In this document: positions 17,691-26,337 of the stretch, piece after piece
Numbering within the stretch: position 1 is the stretch's first letter
How the letters are laid out: the number at the start of each line of letters is the position of its first letter
Origin: Nesterenkonia xinjiangensis
Lineage (GTDB): Bacteria; Actinomycetota; Actinomycetes; Actinomycetales; Micrococcaceae
Length of the DNA: 64,000 bases
Assembly: GCF_013410745.1 (NCBI RefSeq)
Contig: NZ_JACCFY010000001.1
Location: 2,232,001 to 2,296,000 of the forward strand
Reading direction: 5' to 3'
Notes under the pieces: generated by a model
The model's database searches: none
What the model was told of the DNA's origin: nothing
Seen by the model: only the letters and a program-made list of their open reading frames with translations
Translations under genes and position numbers: made by a program

Positions 17691-19466
17691 ATGACCAGCA
17701 CGAGCACCCCCACACCCCGCACCACACTTTTCCCCCTCGACGACCCGGCAGCCGAGGAGCTCGCACCACGGCCGCCGGCGCGCCGGACGACCCGGCGCAG
17801 GATGCGCGCGGCGGGCCTCGGCACCGCCATGCTGATGGCGCTGACCGCATGCGCCGGTGATGCCGCGAGCGGCGACGGCGGCGACGGCGGAGACAGTCCG
17901 TCGAGCATCACTGTCAACGGCGCCGACGGAACCATCAGCGAGAACTGGAACCCCTTCTCGCCGACGGCGCTGCAGCCCACGCTCGGAGTGATCTACGAGT
18001 CGCTGTACTGGTACAACCTCGCCGACGACGTCGAGCCCCAGCACATGCTCGCGACCGGGCACTCCTGGAACGAGGAGGGCACGGAGCTGACCGTCACCCT
18101 TCGTGAAGGTGTCACCTGGAGCGACGGCGAGCCGTTCACCGCCGACGACGTCGCCTACACCTTCAACAGGATCCAGGAGACCCCCGCGCTGAACACCTCG
18201 GGACTCTCCGCGAGCGGAGAGACCGTGGACGAGCACACGGTGCTGCTGTCCTTCCCCGACACCTCCTTCATGCAGGAGGCCGCAGTGCTGGGCAACCAGG
18301 CGATCGTGCCGGAGCACATCTGGTCCGAGGTGGAGGACCCGGTGGCGTACATCAACCAGGACCCGGTCGGCACGGGGGCGTTCATGCTGCGGGAGTTCAC
18401 GGATCAGAGCTTCGTGCTCGAGGCCAACCCGGACTACTGGAGCGAGGACGGGCCGCACCTGGACGAGGTGCGCTACGTCGGCCTCGAGGATGCCGACGCC
18501 GCCGCGGCGGCGCTGACCGCCGGCGAGATCGACTGGATGAGCACCTTCCTCCCCGGCATGGAGGATCTGCTCGCCACCCACGAGCAGCTGAGCTGGGTGA
18601 ACACCCCGGCCCTGACGACCTCGGTGTTCACCTGCTCGAGCGAGGAGCTGGGCTGCGAGGGACCGCAGACCGACCCGGCCGTCCGGCAGGCGATCTACTG
18701 GGCCATGGACCGTGAGCAGCTGAACAACCTGGCCGGCGCCGGCTACGGGGGGACCGCCTCCCCGACCCTGCTGCTCCCGGATCGCGACGGCGACTGGATC
18801 AGCGATGACGACATGCAGGAGGTGCCGCAGGCCCCTGAGGCGGATCAGGCCGCCGAGATCCTCGAGGAGGCCGGCTGGGAGATCGGCGACGACGGCATCC
18901 GCGTCAAGGACGGCGAGAGACTCTCGATGACCATCCAGACCGTCTCCGGCTGGTCGGACTACATCACCATCAACGACACCCTGGCCCAGCAGCTCGCCGA
19001 GGTCGGCATCGAGCTCCGGTCGACCCAGGTCGCCTGGAACGAGTGGAACGACAACCAGATCCAGGGGCAGTTCCAGCTCTCGCTGGACTCCATCGGGCTG
19101 GGAGCGTCCTCGAACCCCTACTTCACCTACGACCCCCGCTATGTCAGCCACAACTCGGCACCCGTGGGCGAGGCGGCGCTGGGGCAGAACATCGCCCGCT
19201 ACGAGAACGAGGCGGTGGACGAGGCGGTCCTGGCAGCCAGCCAGACCGAGGACCCGGTGGAGCAGGCGGAGCAGTTCGCGATCGTGCAGGAGCAGATCGT
19301 CGAGGACATGCCCTACATCCCGATCTACATCAACTCCACGCTGACCCAGTTCAACAACACCCGCGCCACCGGGTGGCCCTCCAACGAGGATCCCTACGCC
19401 TTCGCCGCCGCGTGGAAGGCCTGGGACAACGGGATCGTGCTGCAGACGATCGAACCGTCCGAGTGA
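17691..19466 (+). CDS. ABC transporter substrate-binding lipoprotein, family 5 (peptide/oligosaccharide type)
   Basis: The 591-residue protein has a lipobox LTAC with Cys 54 and is predicted to be anchored outside the membrane. About 37 polar residues including RRTTRRRMR precede the hydrophobic stretch, so the signal is unusually long. The SBP_bac_5 fold is shown by TVTLREGVTWSDGEPFTADD, VAYTFNR, VGTGAFML and AVRQAIYWAMDREQL. Many actinobacterial members of this family bind manno-, cello- or xylo-oligosaccharides rather than peptides. Its place behind beta-mannosidase and manA supports a mannan-derived ligand. It is first in a five-gene importer. Confidence 0.88.
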   Translation: MTSTSTPTPRTTLFPLDDPAAEELAPRPPARRTTRRRMRAAGLGTAMLMALTACAGDAASGDGGDGGDSPSSITVNGADGTISENWNPFSPTALQPTLGVIYESLYWYNLADDVEPQHMLATGHSWNEEGTELTVTLREGVTWSDGEPFTADDVAYTFNRIQETPALNTSGLSASGETVDEHTVLLSFPDTSFMQEAAVLGNQAIVPEHIWSEVEDPVAYINQDPVGTGAFMLREFTDQSFVLEANPDYWSEDGPHLDEVRYVGLEDADAAAAALTAGEIDWMSTFLPGMEDLLATHEQLSWVNTPALTTSVFTCSSEELGCEGPQTDPAVRQAIYWAMDREQLNNLAGAGYGGTASPTLLLPDRDGDWISDDDMQEVPQAPEADQAAEILEEAGWEIGDDGIRVKDGERLSMTIQTVSGWSDYITINDTLAQQLAEVGIELRSTQVAWNEWNDNQIQGQFQLSLDSIGLGASSNPYFTYDPRYVSHNSAPVGEAALGQNIARYENEAVDEAVLAASQTEDPVEQAEQFAIVQEQIVEDMPYIPIYINSTLTQFNNTRATGWPSNEDPYAFAAAWKAWDNGIVLQTIEPSE

Positions 19467-19493
19467 TCTCGGTCTGAGAGGAGAGGACACTCG

Positions 19494-20483
19494 ATGAGGT
19501 TCCTTCTGCGGAAGCTGAGCTTTTACGCGCTGGCCCTGTGGGCGGCGCTGACGCTGAACTTCCTGATCCCCCGACTGATGCCGGGGAACCCGGTCGACCA
19601 GCTGATCTCGAGGCTGTCCCAGCGGGGCCAGGTCACCCCTGCCACGCGGGACGCCCTCGAGCTCATGCTGGGCACCAGCACCGGGGACCCGCTCTGGCAG
19701 CAGTACCTGCAGTACCTGGGGCAGCTGGCCCGTGGAGACCTCGGCGTCTCTGTCTCCTACTTCCCGGCGCCGGTGTCCCAGGTGATCGGGCAGACCCTGC
19801 CCTGGACGCTGGGACTGGTCGGTCTGGCCACGGTGATCTCCTTCGTCCTGGGCATCGGCCTGGGGACCCTTGCCGGCTGGAAGCGCGGCACCTGGCTGGA
19901 CAGCCTGATCCCCGCGACCACGATGCTCCAGTCTGTGCCGTACTTCTGGCTGGCCCTGGTGCTGCTGTACCTGCTCGGGTCGGTGTACACGATATTCCCG
20001 CTCTACGGCGGGTATGACGTGACCAGCACGTCCCCCGGGCTGAGCTGGGAGTTCATCTCCTCGGTGATCTACTACGGCACCCTGCCGGCGCTGACCATCG
20101 TCATCTCCTCGGTGGGCGGCTGGCTGCTGGGGATGCGGAACATGATGGTCTCCACCCTCTCCGAGGACTACATCACCACGGCCGAGGCCAAGGGGATCCC
20201 CCGGGGCCGGATCATGCGGTCCTATGCCGCCCGCAACGCGGTGCTGCCCTCGATCGCCGGGTTCGCCATCTCGCTCGGATTCGTGGTCGCCGGGTCCATC
20301 GTCACCGAGGCGGTGTTCTCCTACCCGGGCATCGGCTCGGCGATGCTCGCGGCGGTCGGAGCCAATGACTACGCCCTGCTGCAGGGGATCTTCCTGGTGA
20401 TCACCCTGTCGGTGCTGGGTGCCAACCTCGTGGTCGACCTCCTGTACTCCGTGATCGACCCGCGCACCAGGGCAGAAGTGTGA
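19494..20483 (+). CDS. ABC transporter permease, DppB/OppB type
   Basis: The 329-residue protein has about six membrane segments and begins with the typical N-terminus of this family (FLLRKLSFYALALWAALTLN). The EAA cytoplasmic loop TTAEAKGIPRGRIMRSYAARN docks the ATPase. AGAGGAGAGGACACTCG provides the ribosome binding site. It forms the channel with the next permease for import of the oligosaccharide captured by the lipoprotein at 17691. The next gene starts at or just after its stop. Confidence 0.9.
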   Translation: MRFLLRKLSFYALALWAALTLNFLIPRLMPGNPVDQLISRLSQRGQVTPATRDALELMLGTSTGDPLWQQYLQYLGQLARGDLGVSVSYFPAPVSQVIGQTLPWTLGLVGLATVISFVLGIGLGTLAGWKRGTWLDSLIPATTMLQSVPYFWLALVLLYLLGSVYTIFPLYGGYDVTSTSPGLSWEFISSVIYYGTLPALTIVISSVGGWLLGMRNMMVSTLSEDYITTAEAKGIPRGRIMRSYAARNAVLPSIAGFAISLGFVVAGSIVTEAVFSYPGIGSAMLAAVGANDYALLQGIFLVITLSVLGANLVVDLLYSVIDPRTRAEV

Positions 20484-20494
20484 GAGGAGCAGCC

Positions 20495-21532
20495 ATGTCC
20501 ACCACGTATCACCATGAGCGCACCGAGGACGCCGCCTCGGGCAGCGCTGATCCCCGAGGCCCTGAGGGCCCGACGACGTCGGGCGCCGCAGGACGGGCTC
20601 GAGGCAAGGACGGGCCGCCGAGGAGCCGACGCCGGAACCTGCCCCCGCTGACGCCGAAGCTCATCATCGGGCTCGTGCTGGCCGGCGGGACCATCCTGTT
20701 CGGCGTCCTGGGGCCCTTCCTGGTGCAGAACCCCAGCACCATCGACAACATCGGCATGACGGCCCCGGGGGAGGGGCACCTGCTGGGGACCACACAGACC
20801 GGTCAGGACGTGTTCGCCCAGCTGGCGCACGCCACCCGCGGCTCCCTGCTGGTGGGGCTCATCGTCGGGGTCCTCACCCTGCTGCTCTCCGCCTTCTTCG
20901 GCGTGGTCGGCGCCTACGTCGGAGGCTGGCTGGACGAGTCGTTCTCCTGGTTCACCAACGTCATGCTGGTCATCCCCGGGCTGCCGCTGGTGATCATCAT
21001 CTCCAGCTACATGCCCGAGAAGAACATCCTGTTGGTCGCCGTCGTGCTGGCGCTGACCAGCTGGGCGGGCGCGGCCCGGGTGCTGCGCGGCTACACGCTC
21101 TCGGTCCGCAGCCGGGACTATGTGCTGGCCGCCCGGGTGGCGGGCGAGCACCGGTGGAGGATCCTGACCGTGGAGATCCTGCCGAACCTGGTCCCGCTGC
21201 TGGCCACCCAGACCATCATGGGGGTGATCTTCGCGATCCTCGGAGAGGCAGGACTGTCCTTCCTCGGCCTGGGCGCCACGGACTCCTTCACCTGGGGGAC
21301 CATGCTCTACTACGCGCAGAACGGGCTGGCCCTGCGGCTGGACGCCTGGTGGTGGTTCGTCCCGCCCGGGCTGATGATCGCCGTCTTCGGCGCGGCGATG
21401 GTGATGATCAACTTCTCCATCGACGAGATCATCAATCCCAAGCTGCGCACCCAGACACGCCAGACGCGCAAGCACTGGAAGCTCGAGCGCCCTGACGCGA
21501 CCGGCCCTGTCACCAAGGAGGACCCCCGATGA
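20495..21532 (+). CDS. ABC transporter permease, DppC/OppC type
   Basis: The 345-residue protein has a polar N-terminus rich in Arg, Gly and Ser followed by six membrane segments. The EAA loop is YVLAARVAGEHRWRILTVEI. The ATG at 20495 (MSTTYHHERTED) is preferred because GAGAGGAG is correctly spaced; a GTG at 20480 overlaps the previous stop and is the alternative. The C-terminal DEIINPKLRTQTR is usual for this family. The stop overlaps the first ATPase as ATGA. Confidence 0.9.
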   Translation: MSTTYHHERTEDAASGSADPRGPEGPTTSGAAGRARGKDGPPRSRRRNLPPLTPKLIIGLVLAGGTILFGVLGPFLVQNPSTIDNIGMTAPGEGHLLGTTQTGQDVFAQLAHATRGSLLVGLIVGVLTLLLSAFFGVVGAYVGGWLDESFSWFTNVMLVIPGLPLVIIISSYMPEKNILLVAVVLALTSWAGAARVLRGYTLSVRSRDYVLAARVAGEHRWRILTVEILPNLVPLLATQTIMGVIFAILGEAGLSFLGLGATDSFTWGTMLYYAQNGLALRLDAWWWFVPPGLMIAVFGAAMVMINFSIDEIINPKLRTQTRQTRKHWKLERPDATGPVTKEDPR

Positions 21533-22419
21533 CCGAGACCCGTGCAGCCCACGTGCCGACGAGTCCGGCCACGGTGAGCCCCGAGCCGGTGCTCACGGTC
21601 GAGGACTTCTCCGTGGAGTACCGGGCGCTCAGCGTGGTGCAGGCCGTTCGCGACGTCTCGCTGCGCCTCGGGCGCGGCGAGGTCCTCGGTCTCGCAGGGG
21701 AGTCCGGCTGCGGGAAGTCCACTCTGGCCTATGGGATCAACCGGCTGCTGCGACCCCCGGCGGTGATCACCAGTGGAGGGATCCGTTTCCACCCCAGGGA
21801 CGGAGACGACGTCGACATCCGGGCTCTGGAGGGCGAGCAGCTGCGCCGCTTCCGGTGGGAGCAGATCTCGATGGTGTTCCAGGGCGCGATGAACTCGCTG
21901 AACCCGGTGAAGAAGATCAGTGCCCAGCTGGAGGACGTGTTCACCACGCATCGGCCTCAGATGAGCCGCAGCGAGCGGCGAGAACGGTGCGGAGATCTGC
22001 TGGAGAGGGTCGGGGTCGAACGTCGCCGGCTGAGCTCCTATCCCCATGAGCTCTCCGGAGGGATGCGACAGCGCGTGATGATCGCGATGGCCATGGCATT
22101 GGACCCCCAGGTCATGATCATGGACGAACCCACCACGGCGCTGGACGTCGTCGTGCAGCGAGAGATCCTGCAGGAGATCTCCCGGCTGCGCTCCGAGCTG
22201 GGGTTCGCCGTCATCTTCATCACCCACGATCTGCCGCTGCTGCTCGAGATCAGTGACCGGATCGCGGTGATGAAGGAGGGGCGGATCGTGGAGATGGAGG
22301 ACGCCGGGGTCCTCTACACCCGCCCGCAGCACGACTACACCCGCCAGCTGCTGGGCTCCTTCCCGTCGCTGACCGGGGACCGCGGGGACTTCATCCGTCA
22401 CGGCAAGGAGGAATCATGA
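21529..22419 (+). CDS. ABC transporter ATP-binding protein, DppD/OppD type
   Basis: The 296-residue ATPase has Walker A GESGCGKST, signature LSGGMRQR, Walker B VMIMDEPTTALD and switch histidine in VIFITHDLPLL. It powers the importer with its partner at 22416. It is shorter than E. coli OppD and ends soon after the start of the oligopeptide-type C-terminal region. ATGA overlaps occur on both sides, so the whole importer is translationally coupled. Confidence 0.9.
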   Translation: MTETRAAHVPTSPATVSPEPVLTVEDFSVEYRALSVVQAVRDVSLRLGRGEVLGLAGESGCGKSTLAYGINRLLRPPAVITSGGIRFHPRDGDDVDIRALEGEQLRRFRWEQISMVFQGAMNSLNPVKKISAQLEDVFTTHRPQMSRSERRERCGDLLERVGVERRRLSSYPHELSGGMRQRVMIAMAMALDPQVMIMDEPTTALDVVVQREILQEISRLRSELGFAVIFITHDLPLLLEISDRIAVMKEGRIVEMEDAGVLYTRPQHDYTRQLLGSFPSLTGDRGDFIRHGKEES

Positions 22420-23222
22420 CAGTGCTCCAGATGCAGGACGTGGTCAAGGACTATCAGCTGCGGTCGGGCTTCCGGTCCTCCACGCTGCGCGCGGTGGACC
22501 ACGTCTCGCTGACCCTGGAGCCGGGGGCCACCACGGCCCTGGTGGGTCAGTCGGGATCCGGGAAGTCGACGATCGCGAAGATGCTCATGCAGCTGGAGCG
22601 GCCCACCAGCGGGAAGATCCTGCTGGACGGACGGCCGGTGGGGCGTGGCCGGGCGGCACAGCACGCCTACCGGAGTGCGGTCCAGATGGTCTTCCAGGAC
22701 CCGTTCGCCTCGCTCAACCCGTACCACACCATCGAACACCACCTCAGCAGGCCCCTGAGCCTGCACCATCCTGGGCTGACCTCGCGGCAGATCCGTGGCC
22801 GCGTCTACGAGCTCCTCGAGCGGGTGCGGCTCTCCCCGGTGGAGGAGTTCGCCGCGCGGCGCCCGCATGAGCTCTCCGGCGGCCAGCGACAGCGGGTGGC
22901 GATCGCTCGGGCGCTGGCTCCGAACCCCGGTGTCCTCGTGGCAGATGAGCCGGTGTCCATGCTGGACGTCTCGATCCGGCTCGGGATGCTGAACCTGCTG
23001 GCGGAGCTGCAGCGGGAGGAGGTCCTGGGAGTCCTGTACATCACTCACGACCTCGCCACGGCCCGCCACTTCAGCGACACGATCCTGGTGCTCTACCAGG
23101 GGCAGGTCGTTGAGCGGGGTCCCGCGGACCAGGTGATCCTCGACCCGCAGCACGAGTACACCCGGCGGCTGCGGGAGGCCTCCCCTGATCCGGAGCGCCG
23201 CCTGCGCGAGCTGCAGGCCTGA
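22416..23222 (+). CDS. ABC transporter ATP-binding protein, DppF/OppF type
   Basis: The 268-residue ATPase has Walker A GQSGSGKST, Q-loop MVFQDPFASLNP, signature LSGGQRQR and Walker B VLVADEPVSMLD. It pairs with the ATPase at 21529. It is the last gene of the rightward operon that begins with beta-mannosidase at 12617, if transcription passes the 150-bp gap before the lipoprotein gene. Only 18 bp separate it from the convergent LacI-like gene. Confidence 0.9.
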   Translation: MTVLQMQDVVKDYQLRSGFRSSTLRAVDHVSLTLEPGATTALVGQSGSGKSTIAKMLMQLERPTSGKILLDGRPVGRGRAAQHAYRSAVQMVFQDPFASLNPYHTIEHHLSRPLSLHHPGLTSRQIRGRVYELLERVRLSPVEEFAARRPHELSGGQRQRVAIARALAPNPGVLVADEPVSMLDVSIRLGMLNLLAELQREEVLGVLYITHDLATARHFSDTILVLYQGQVVERGPADQVILDPQHEYTRRLREASPDPERRLRELQA

Positions 23223-23240
23223 GGGCGGCCCCGCTCGTGC

Positions 23241-24155
23241 CTAGTGTGGGTGAGACGGCGGCGTCCGGCGCGGCTCGGCCGGCGGCGCCGCCGTGGTCCC
23301 GCGGGCCACGAACACCGGAGTGGGCGGCGGGGTGCGGTCGGCGACCGGCTCCCCGCCGAGCGCGCTGATCAGCTGTTCGGCCACCCGGTGTCCCAGGGCG
23401 ACGACGTCGTGGCTCATCGCGGACAGCGGCGGGTCCGTCAGGGCGCACAGCGCGGAGTCGTCCCAGGCCAGCACCGAGAGGTCCCGCGGGACGCGCAGCC
23501 CGAGCGTGAGGGCGGCGTCGACACCGGCCGCGGCCATCAGGGCGTTGTCCATGATGATGGCGGTGGGCGGCTGGTCGTGCTCGAGCAGCAGCTTGACGCC
23601 CTGCGCCCCGGATTCTGGGCTGTAGTCGCCGTAGGCGGTCCTGGTGCTCAGCCCGAGGTCCTGCGCGGCGTGCGCCAGGGCCTCACCGCGAGCCTGGGTG
23701 TGCAGCAGATCAGCGGGGCCGGCCACACGTCCGATGCGGCGATGGCCGAGGTCCACGACGGCGGCGACTGCCGCGCGCATCGCCCCATAGTTGTCCACGG
23801 GGACCTGTGGTGCGGATCTGTCCTGAGGCTCAGACTCCGGCTCAGACTCCGGCTCAGACTCCGGGGATTCGCCCAGCAGGACGAAGGGCAGCCCACGGCT
23901 TCGGAGCAGCTGGGGCCTGGGGTCCTGCTCGCGGATGTCGGTGAGCACGACCCCGGCCACCGCACCGAGAAGGGACCATCGGCGCAGGCAGCCCAGCTCC
24001 TCGTCCAGGTCGCCGACGACCTGCACCAGGCAGGAGAAGCCGTGCTGGTCGGCCACCGTCTCGATCCCAGTGAGGAGCTCGTCGTGGAACGGCTCGGTGT
24101 CCAGGGAGCGGGAGCGGCGGGTGAGCGTGATACCCAGGTGCTGACCGGTGGTCAT
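23241..24155 (-). CDS. LacI-like effector-binding protein lacking the DNA-binding domain
   Basis: The 304-residue protein aligns from its first residues with the LacI/GalR periplasmic-binding core: LGITLTRRSRSLDTEPFHDE, VAGVVLTDIREQ, DLGHRRIGRVAGP and VPRDLSVLAWDDSALC. The usual 60-residue HTH and hinge (VSxxTVSRVLN) are absent. A good GAGGAG ribosome binding site precedes the ATG, and only 118 bp separate it from the divergent ROK gene, so there is no room for a missing exon-like start. A repeated Glu-Ser-Glu-Pro stretch lies near residue 97-110. It may sense a sugar and act through a partner, or be a decayed repressor. Confidence 0.75.
   Translation of the reverse strand: MTTGQHLGITLTRRSRSLDTEPFHDELLTGIETVADQHGFSCLVQVVGDLDEELGCLRRWSLLGAVAGVVLTDIREQDPRPQLLRSRGLPFVLLGESPESEPESEPESEPQDRSAPQVPVDNYGAMRAAVAAVVDLGHRRIGRVAGPADLLHTQARGEALAHAAQDLGLSTRTAYGDYSPESGAQGVKLLLEHDQPPTAIIMDNALMAAAGVDAALTLGLRVPRDLSVLAWDDSALCALTDPPLSAMSHDVVALGHRVAEQLISALGGEPVADRTPPPTPVFVARGTTAAPPAEPRRTPPSHPH
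23829..23864. repeat. Three tandem 12-bp repeats inside the LacI-like gene
   Basis: Three exact copies of CTCAGACTCCGG encode, on the reverse strand, a repeated Pro-Glu-Ser-Glu unit. The run lies in a loop between the strand ending in LLGESPES and the next helix. Being in frame, copy number changes would alter only the length of the acidic linker. Confidence 0.9.
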
Positions 24156-24273
24156 CGGGGCTCCTCGATGTCGTCGTCGCCGGACGGCGGCGGGTCAGGT
24201 GCTAGGTTAGCGCAGGGCTGCCGTCCCGGACGCCAGGGCTCCCGGCACGATGCCGGTCAGGAGGGGAGGACCG

Positions 24274-25539
24274 ATGAGATCGAACGCGCCGACCACGGTC
24301 ACCACGTCCCGCGCCCTCGTCCTGGACCTCATCCGCACCCGTTCTCCGATCAGCCGCGTGGAGATCGCCGCGGCCAGCGGACTGACTCAGGCCACGATCA
24401 CCCAGGTGGTCCGCGATCTCATGGCAGAGGGCTTGGTGACCGAGGCGGGCCGAGGACGCTCCGTCGGGGGCAAGCCCAGGGTCCTGCTCGACATCATCCC
24501 GGAGTCCTGCTTCGCCGTCGGTCTGCATCTGAACCCGGAGGAGACCGTCTGTGTGGCCGTGGATCTCTCCGGCACCGTCGTCGGGCGCCTGCGTCATGGG
24601 GACTTCGGAGGAGAGACCACCTGCGAGGGCGTGGTCCAGCTGCTGGCCGAGCGGGTGGCGGAGCTGCTGGCACATCTGGGCATCGACAGGCAGAAGGTGC
24701 TGGGGCTGGGTGTGGTCGCGCCGGGGCCGCTCGACGTCGACGCCGGGACACTGCTGGGCCCCTCGGCGCTGCCCGACTTCGTGGGGCATCCGCTTCGTGA
24801 CGGCCTGCTCGCCGCGACCGGATTGCCGGTGCTGGTCGACAACGACGCCACGGCCGCGGCGATGGCAGAGTACTGGTCCGGGGCCCTGGTGGGCTCTCGT
24901 GCGCACTGCACGGTGTTCATGGGGGCCGGCATCGGCGCCGGAATCGTGCTGGACGGGATGATCTACCGCGGGGCGAGCTCGATCACTGGAGAGTTCGGCG
25001 CCCTTCCGCTGCTGGGCGCCGAGCAGGACATCCCGGCAGGATCCCTGACGCCGACGTTGGAGGACCTCGCCGCCCCTCATGGGGTGGTCCGGCGGATGCA
25101 GTCCCTCGATGCCGCCGGACAGGACGCGGGTGAGCCTGCCGGCACCCAGGACTCGGGCGGGGGGCCGCCGACTCGAGCCGAGATGCGGGAGTTCACGCGC
25201 ATCGCCTTCGCCGCCGGGCGGGGTGACGCCCGTGCCCACGAGGTGGTCCAGGGATCGGCCGAGCGGCTCGCCCACGGGGTGCTGATGCTGACGAACGTCC
25301 TGGACCTAGACTCGATCTCCCTCGCTGGGCCCGGTTTCGCCAGGGCGGGAGGACTCTATGTCGCAGCGGTGCGCAGGGTGGTCCAGGAGGCGTTCTTCGG
25401 CCGGAGCCGCCACGACGTGGACGTGCGGCTTGCCACCCATGTCTCCAACGCGGCGGCCGCCGGCGGCGCGGCGCTTGTCCTGCAGCAGCAGCTGGCTCCC
25501 CGCGCGCTCGGTCTGGCCCCGGTCATGGCCCGTCCCTGA
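24274..25539 (+). CDS. ROK-family transcriptional regulator
   Basis: The 421-residue protein has an N-terminal MarR-like winged helix (SRALVLDLIRTRSPISRVEI, then LTQATITQVVRDLMAEGL) followed by a ROK sugar-kinase-like domain. Seen are VVAPGPLDVDAG, VDNDATAAAMAEY, GAGIGAGIVLDG and GEFGALPLLG. The CxCGxxGC zinc motif that usually follows GExGH is absent, so it is probably a regulator and not a kinase. The ATG at 24274 follows GGAGGGGAGGACCG; an in-frame ATG at 24250 is less likely. It is divergent from the LacI-like gene and probably controls the mannan locus. Confidence 0.85.
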   Translation: MRSNAPTTVTTSRALVLDLIRTRSPISRVEIAAASGLTQATITQVVRDLMAEGLVTEAGRGRSVGGKPRVLLDIIPESCFAVGLHLNPEETVCVAVDLSGTVVGRLRHGDFGGETTCEGVVQLLAERVAELLAHLGIDRQKVLGLGVVAPGPLDVDAGTLLGPSALPDFVGHPLRDGLLAATGLPVLVDNDATAAAMAEYWSGALVGSRAHCTVFMGAGIGAGIVLDGMIYRGASSITGEFGALPLLGAEQDIPAGSLTPTLEDLAAPHGVVRRMQSLDAAGQDAGEPAGTQDSGGGPPTRAEMREFTRIAFAAGRGDARAHEVVQGSAERLAHGVLMLTNVLDLDSISLAGPGFARAGGLYVAAVRRVVQEAFFGRSRHDVDVRLATHVSNAAAAGGAALVLQQQLAPRALGLAPVMARP

Positions 25540-25596
25540 CCCGGCCCGTCTCAATCGGTCGCCCGGCCCGCATCGATCGGGGCGCCCACAAGTGGG

Positions 25597-26136
25597 TCAG
25601 GGTGCGGCCCAGACCACGTCGAAACGCTCCATGAGCACTTCCATATCGGTGCTGAAGCTGCGCCCGGCGGCCGTGCACACCCGCTCCCAGAATCTCCGAT
25701 GCTCAGTGCGCCAGTGGGCCAGGCTGCGATCCCCCTCGCCCTCCGCCCAGGCGTGTTCGGCGTCGACGTCGTAGAACCTGGCCAGGGCCAGGCCGATGGT
25801 GCGCACGATCGCCCGGGGTGCGCCGTGGCCGTCGCAGAATACGGTGTGCGCTCCGATCCCCGGCGGCGTCTCGCCCTCCCAGACGTACTCGGCCAGCAGG
25901 CTGGCCGTGGAGGTCTTGCGCCCGGTGAGCACCAGCTCCAGGAGCTCATCGGCCAGCTCGGCGTGATCCCCGAACTGATCGACCAGGAAACCTGGGTTCG
26001 CGGAGGCGGCCACCGGATGTGCCTCCGCGTACTCCTCCCACAGGGTGCGCGCGGCATCCTGATCACAAGGGGAGAGTGCACGACGAGGGATCGTCGCCTC
26101 GGCGGCTGGGGCGGGGGAGGGGTCGATGCTGGACAT
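25597..26136 (-). CDS. ASCH-domain protein
   Basis: The protein of 179 residues has the ASCH pattern in its middle and end: LVLTGRKTSTASLLAEYVW, GAHTVFCDGHGAPRAIVRT, FYDVDAEHAWAEGEGDRSLA and HWRTEHRRFWERV. ASCH domains are PUA-like RNA- or nucleotide-binding modules, and some are amidohydrolases on modified nucleosides; the role here is unknown. The ATG at 26136 (MSSIDPSPAPA) is chosen because TACGCT (26144-26149, reverse strand) ends seven bases before it and no Shine-Dalgarno site exists, a leaderless signature. The frame is open to 26181. Confidence 0.75.
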   Translation of the reverse strand: MSSIDPSPAPAAEATIPRRALSPCDQDAARTLWEEYAEAHPVAASANPGFLVDQFGDHAELADELLELVLTGRKTSTASLLAEYVWEGETPPGIGAHTVFCDGHGAPRAIVRTIGLALARFYDVDAEHAWAEGEGDRSLAHWRTEHRRFWERVCTAAGRSFSTDMEVLMERFDVVWAAP

Positions 26137-26180
26137 GATCGCCAGCGTATCCGCCCGAACCCACATCGAGCCCGAAGCCA

Positions 26181-26255
26181 CATCGAGTGGGGGAATCCAC
26201 TACCGCTAAACGCCGGAGTCGGCGATGCAGCGGTGGTGGATTCCCCCACTCGATG
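26181..26255. repeat. 75-bp nearly perfect palindrome
   Basis: Outer arms of 20 bp are perfectly complementary: CATCGAGTGGGGGAATCCAC (26181-26200) and its complement (26236-26255). Inside, TACCGCT pairs with AGCGGTG through one G-T pair, and CGCCG pairs with CGGCG around GAGT. Almost the whole 75 bp can fold. It lies between the pyc 3' end (83 bp downstream on the reverse strand) and the promoter of the ASCH gene. It could terminate pyc transcription or be a mobile palindromic element. It is unrelated in sequence to the other hairpin repeats in the window. Confidence 0.85.
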
Positions 26256-26337
26256 AGGAGGGGCGACCGGAGTGCGTGCGGTGGTCCGGGCATGCGGGAC
26301 TCTCCGGATCCTCCGGGCACTCCGGTCCCTCCAAGCC

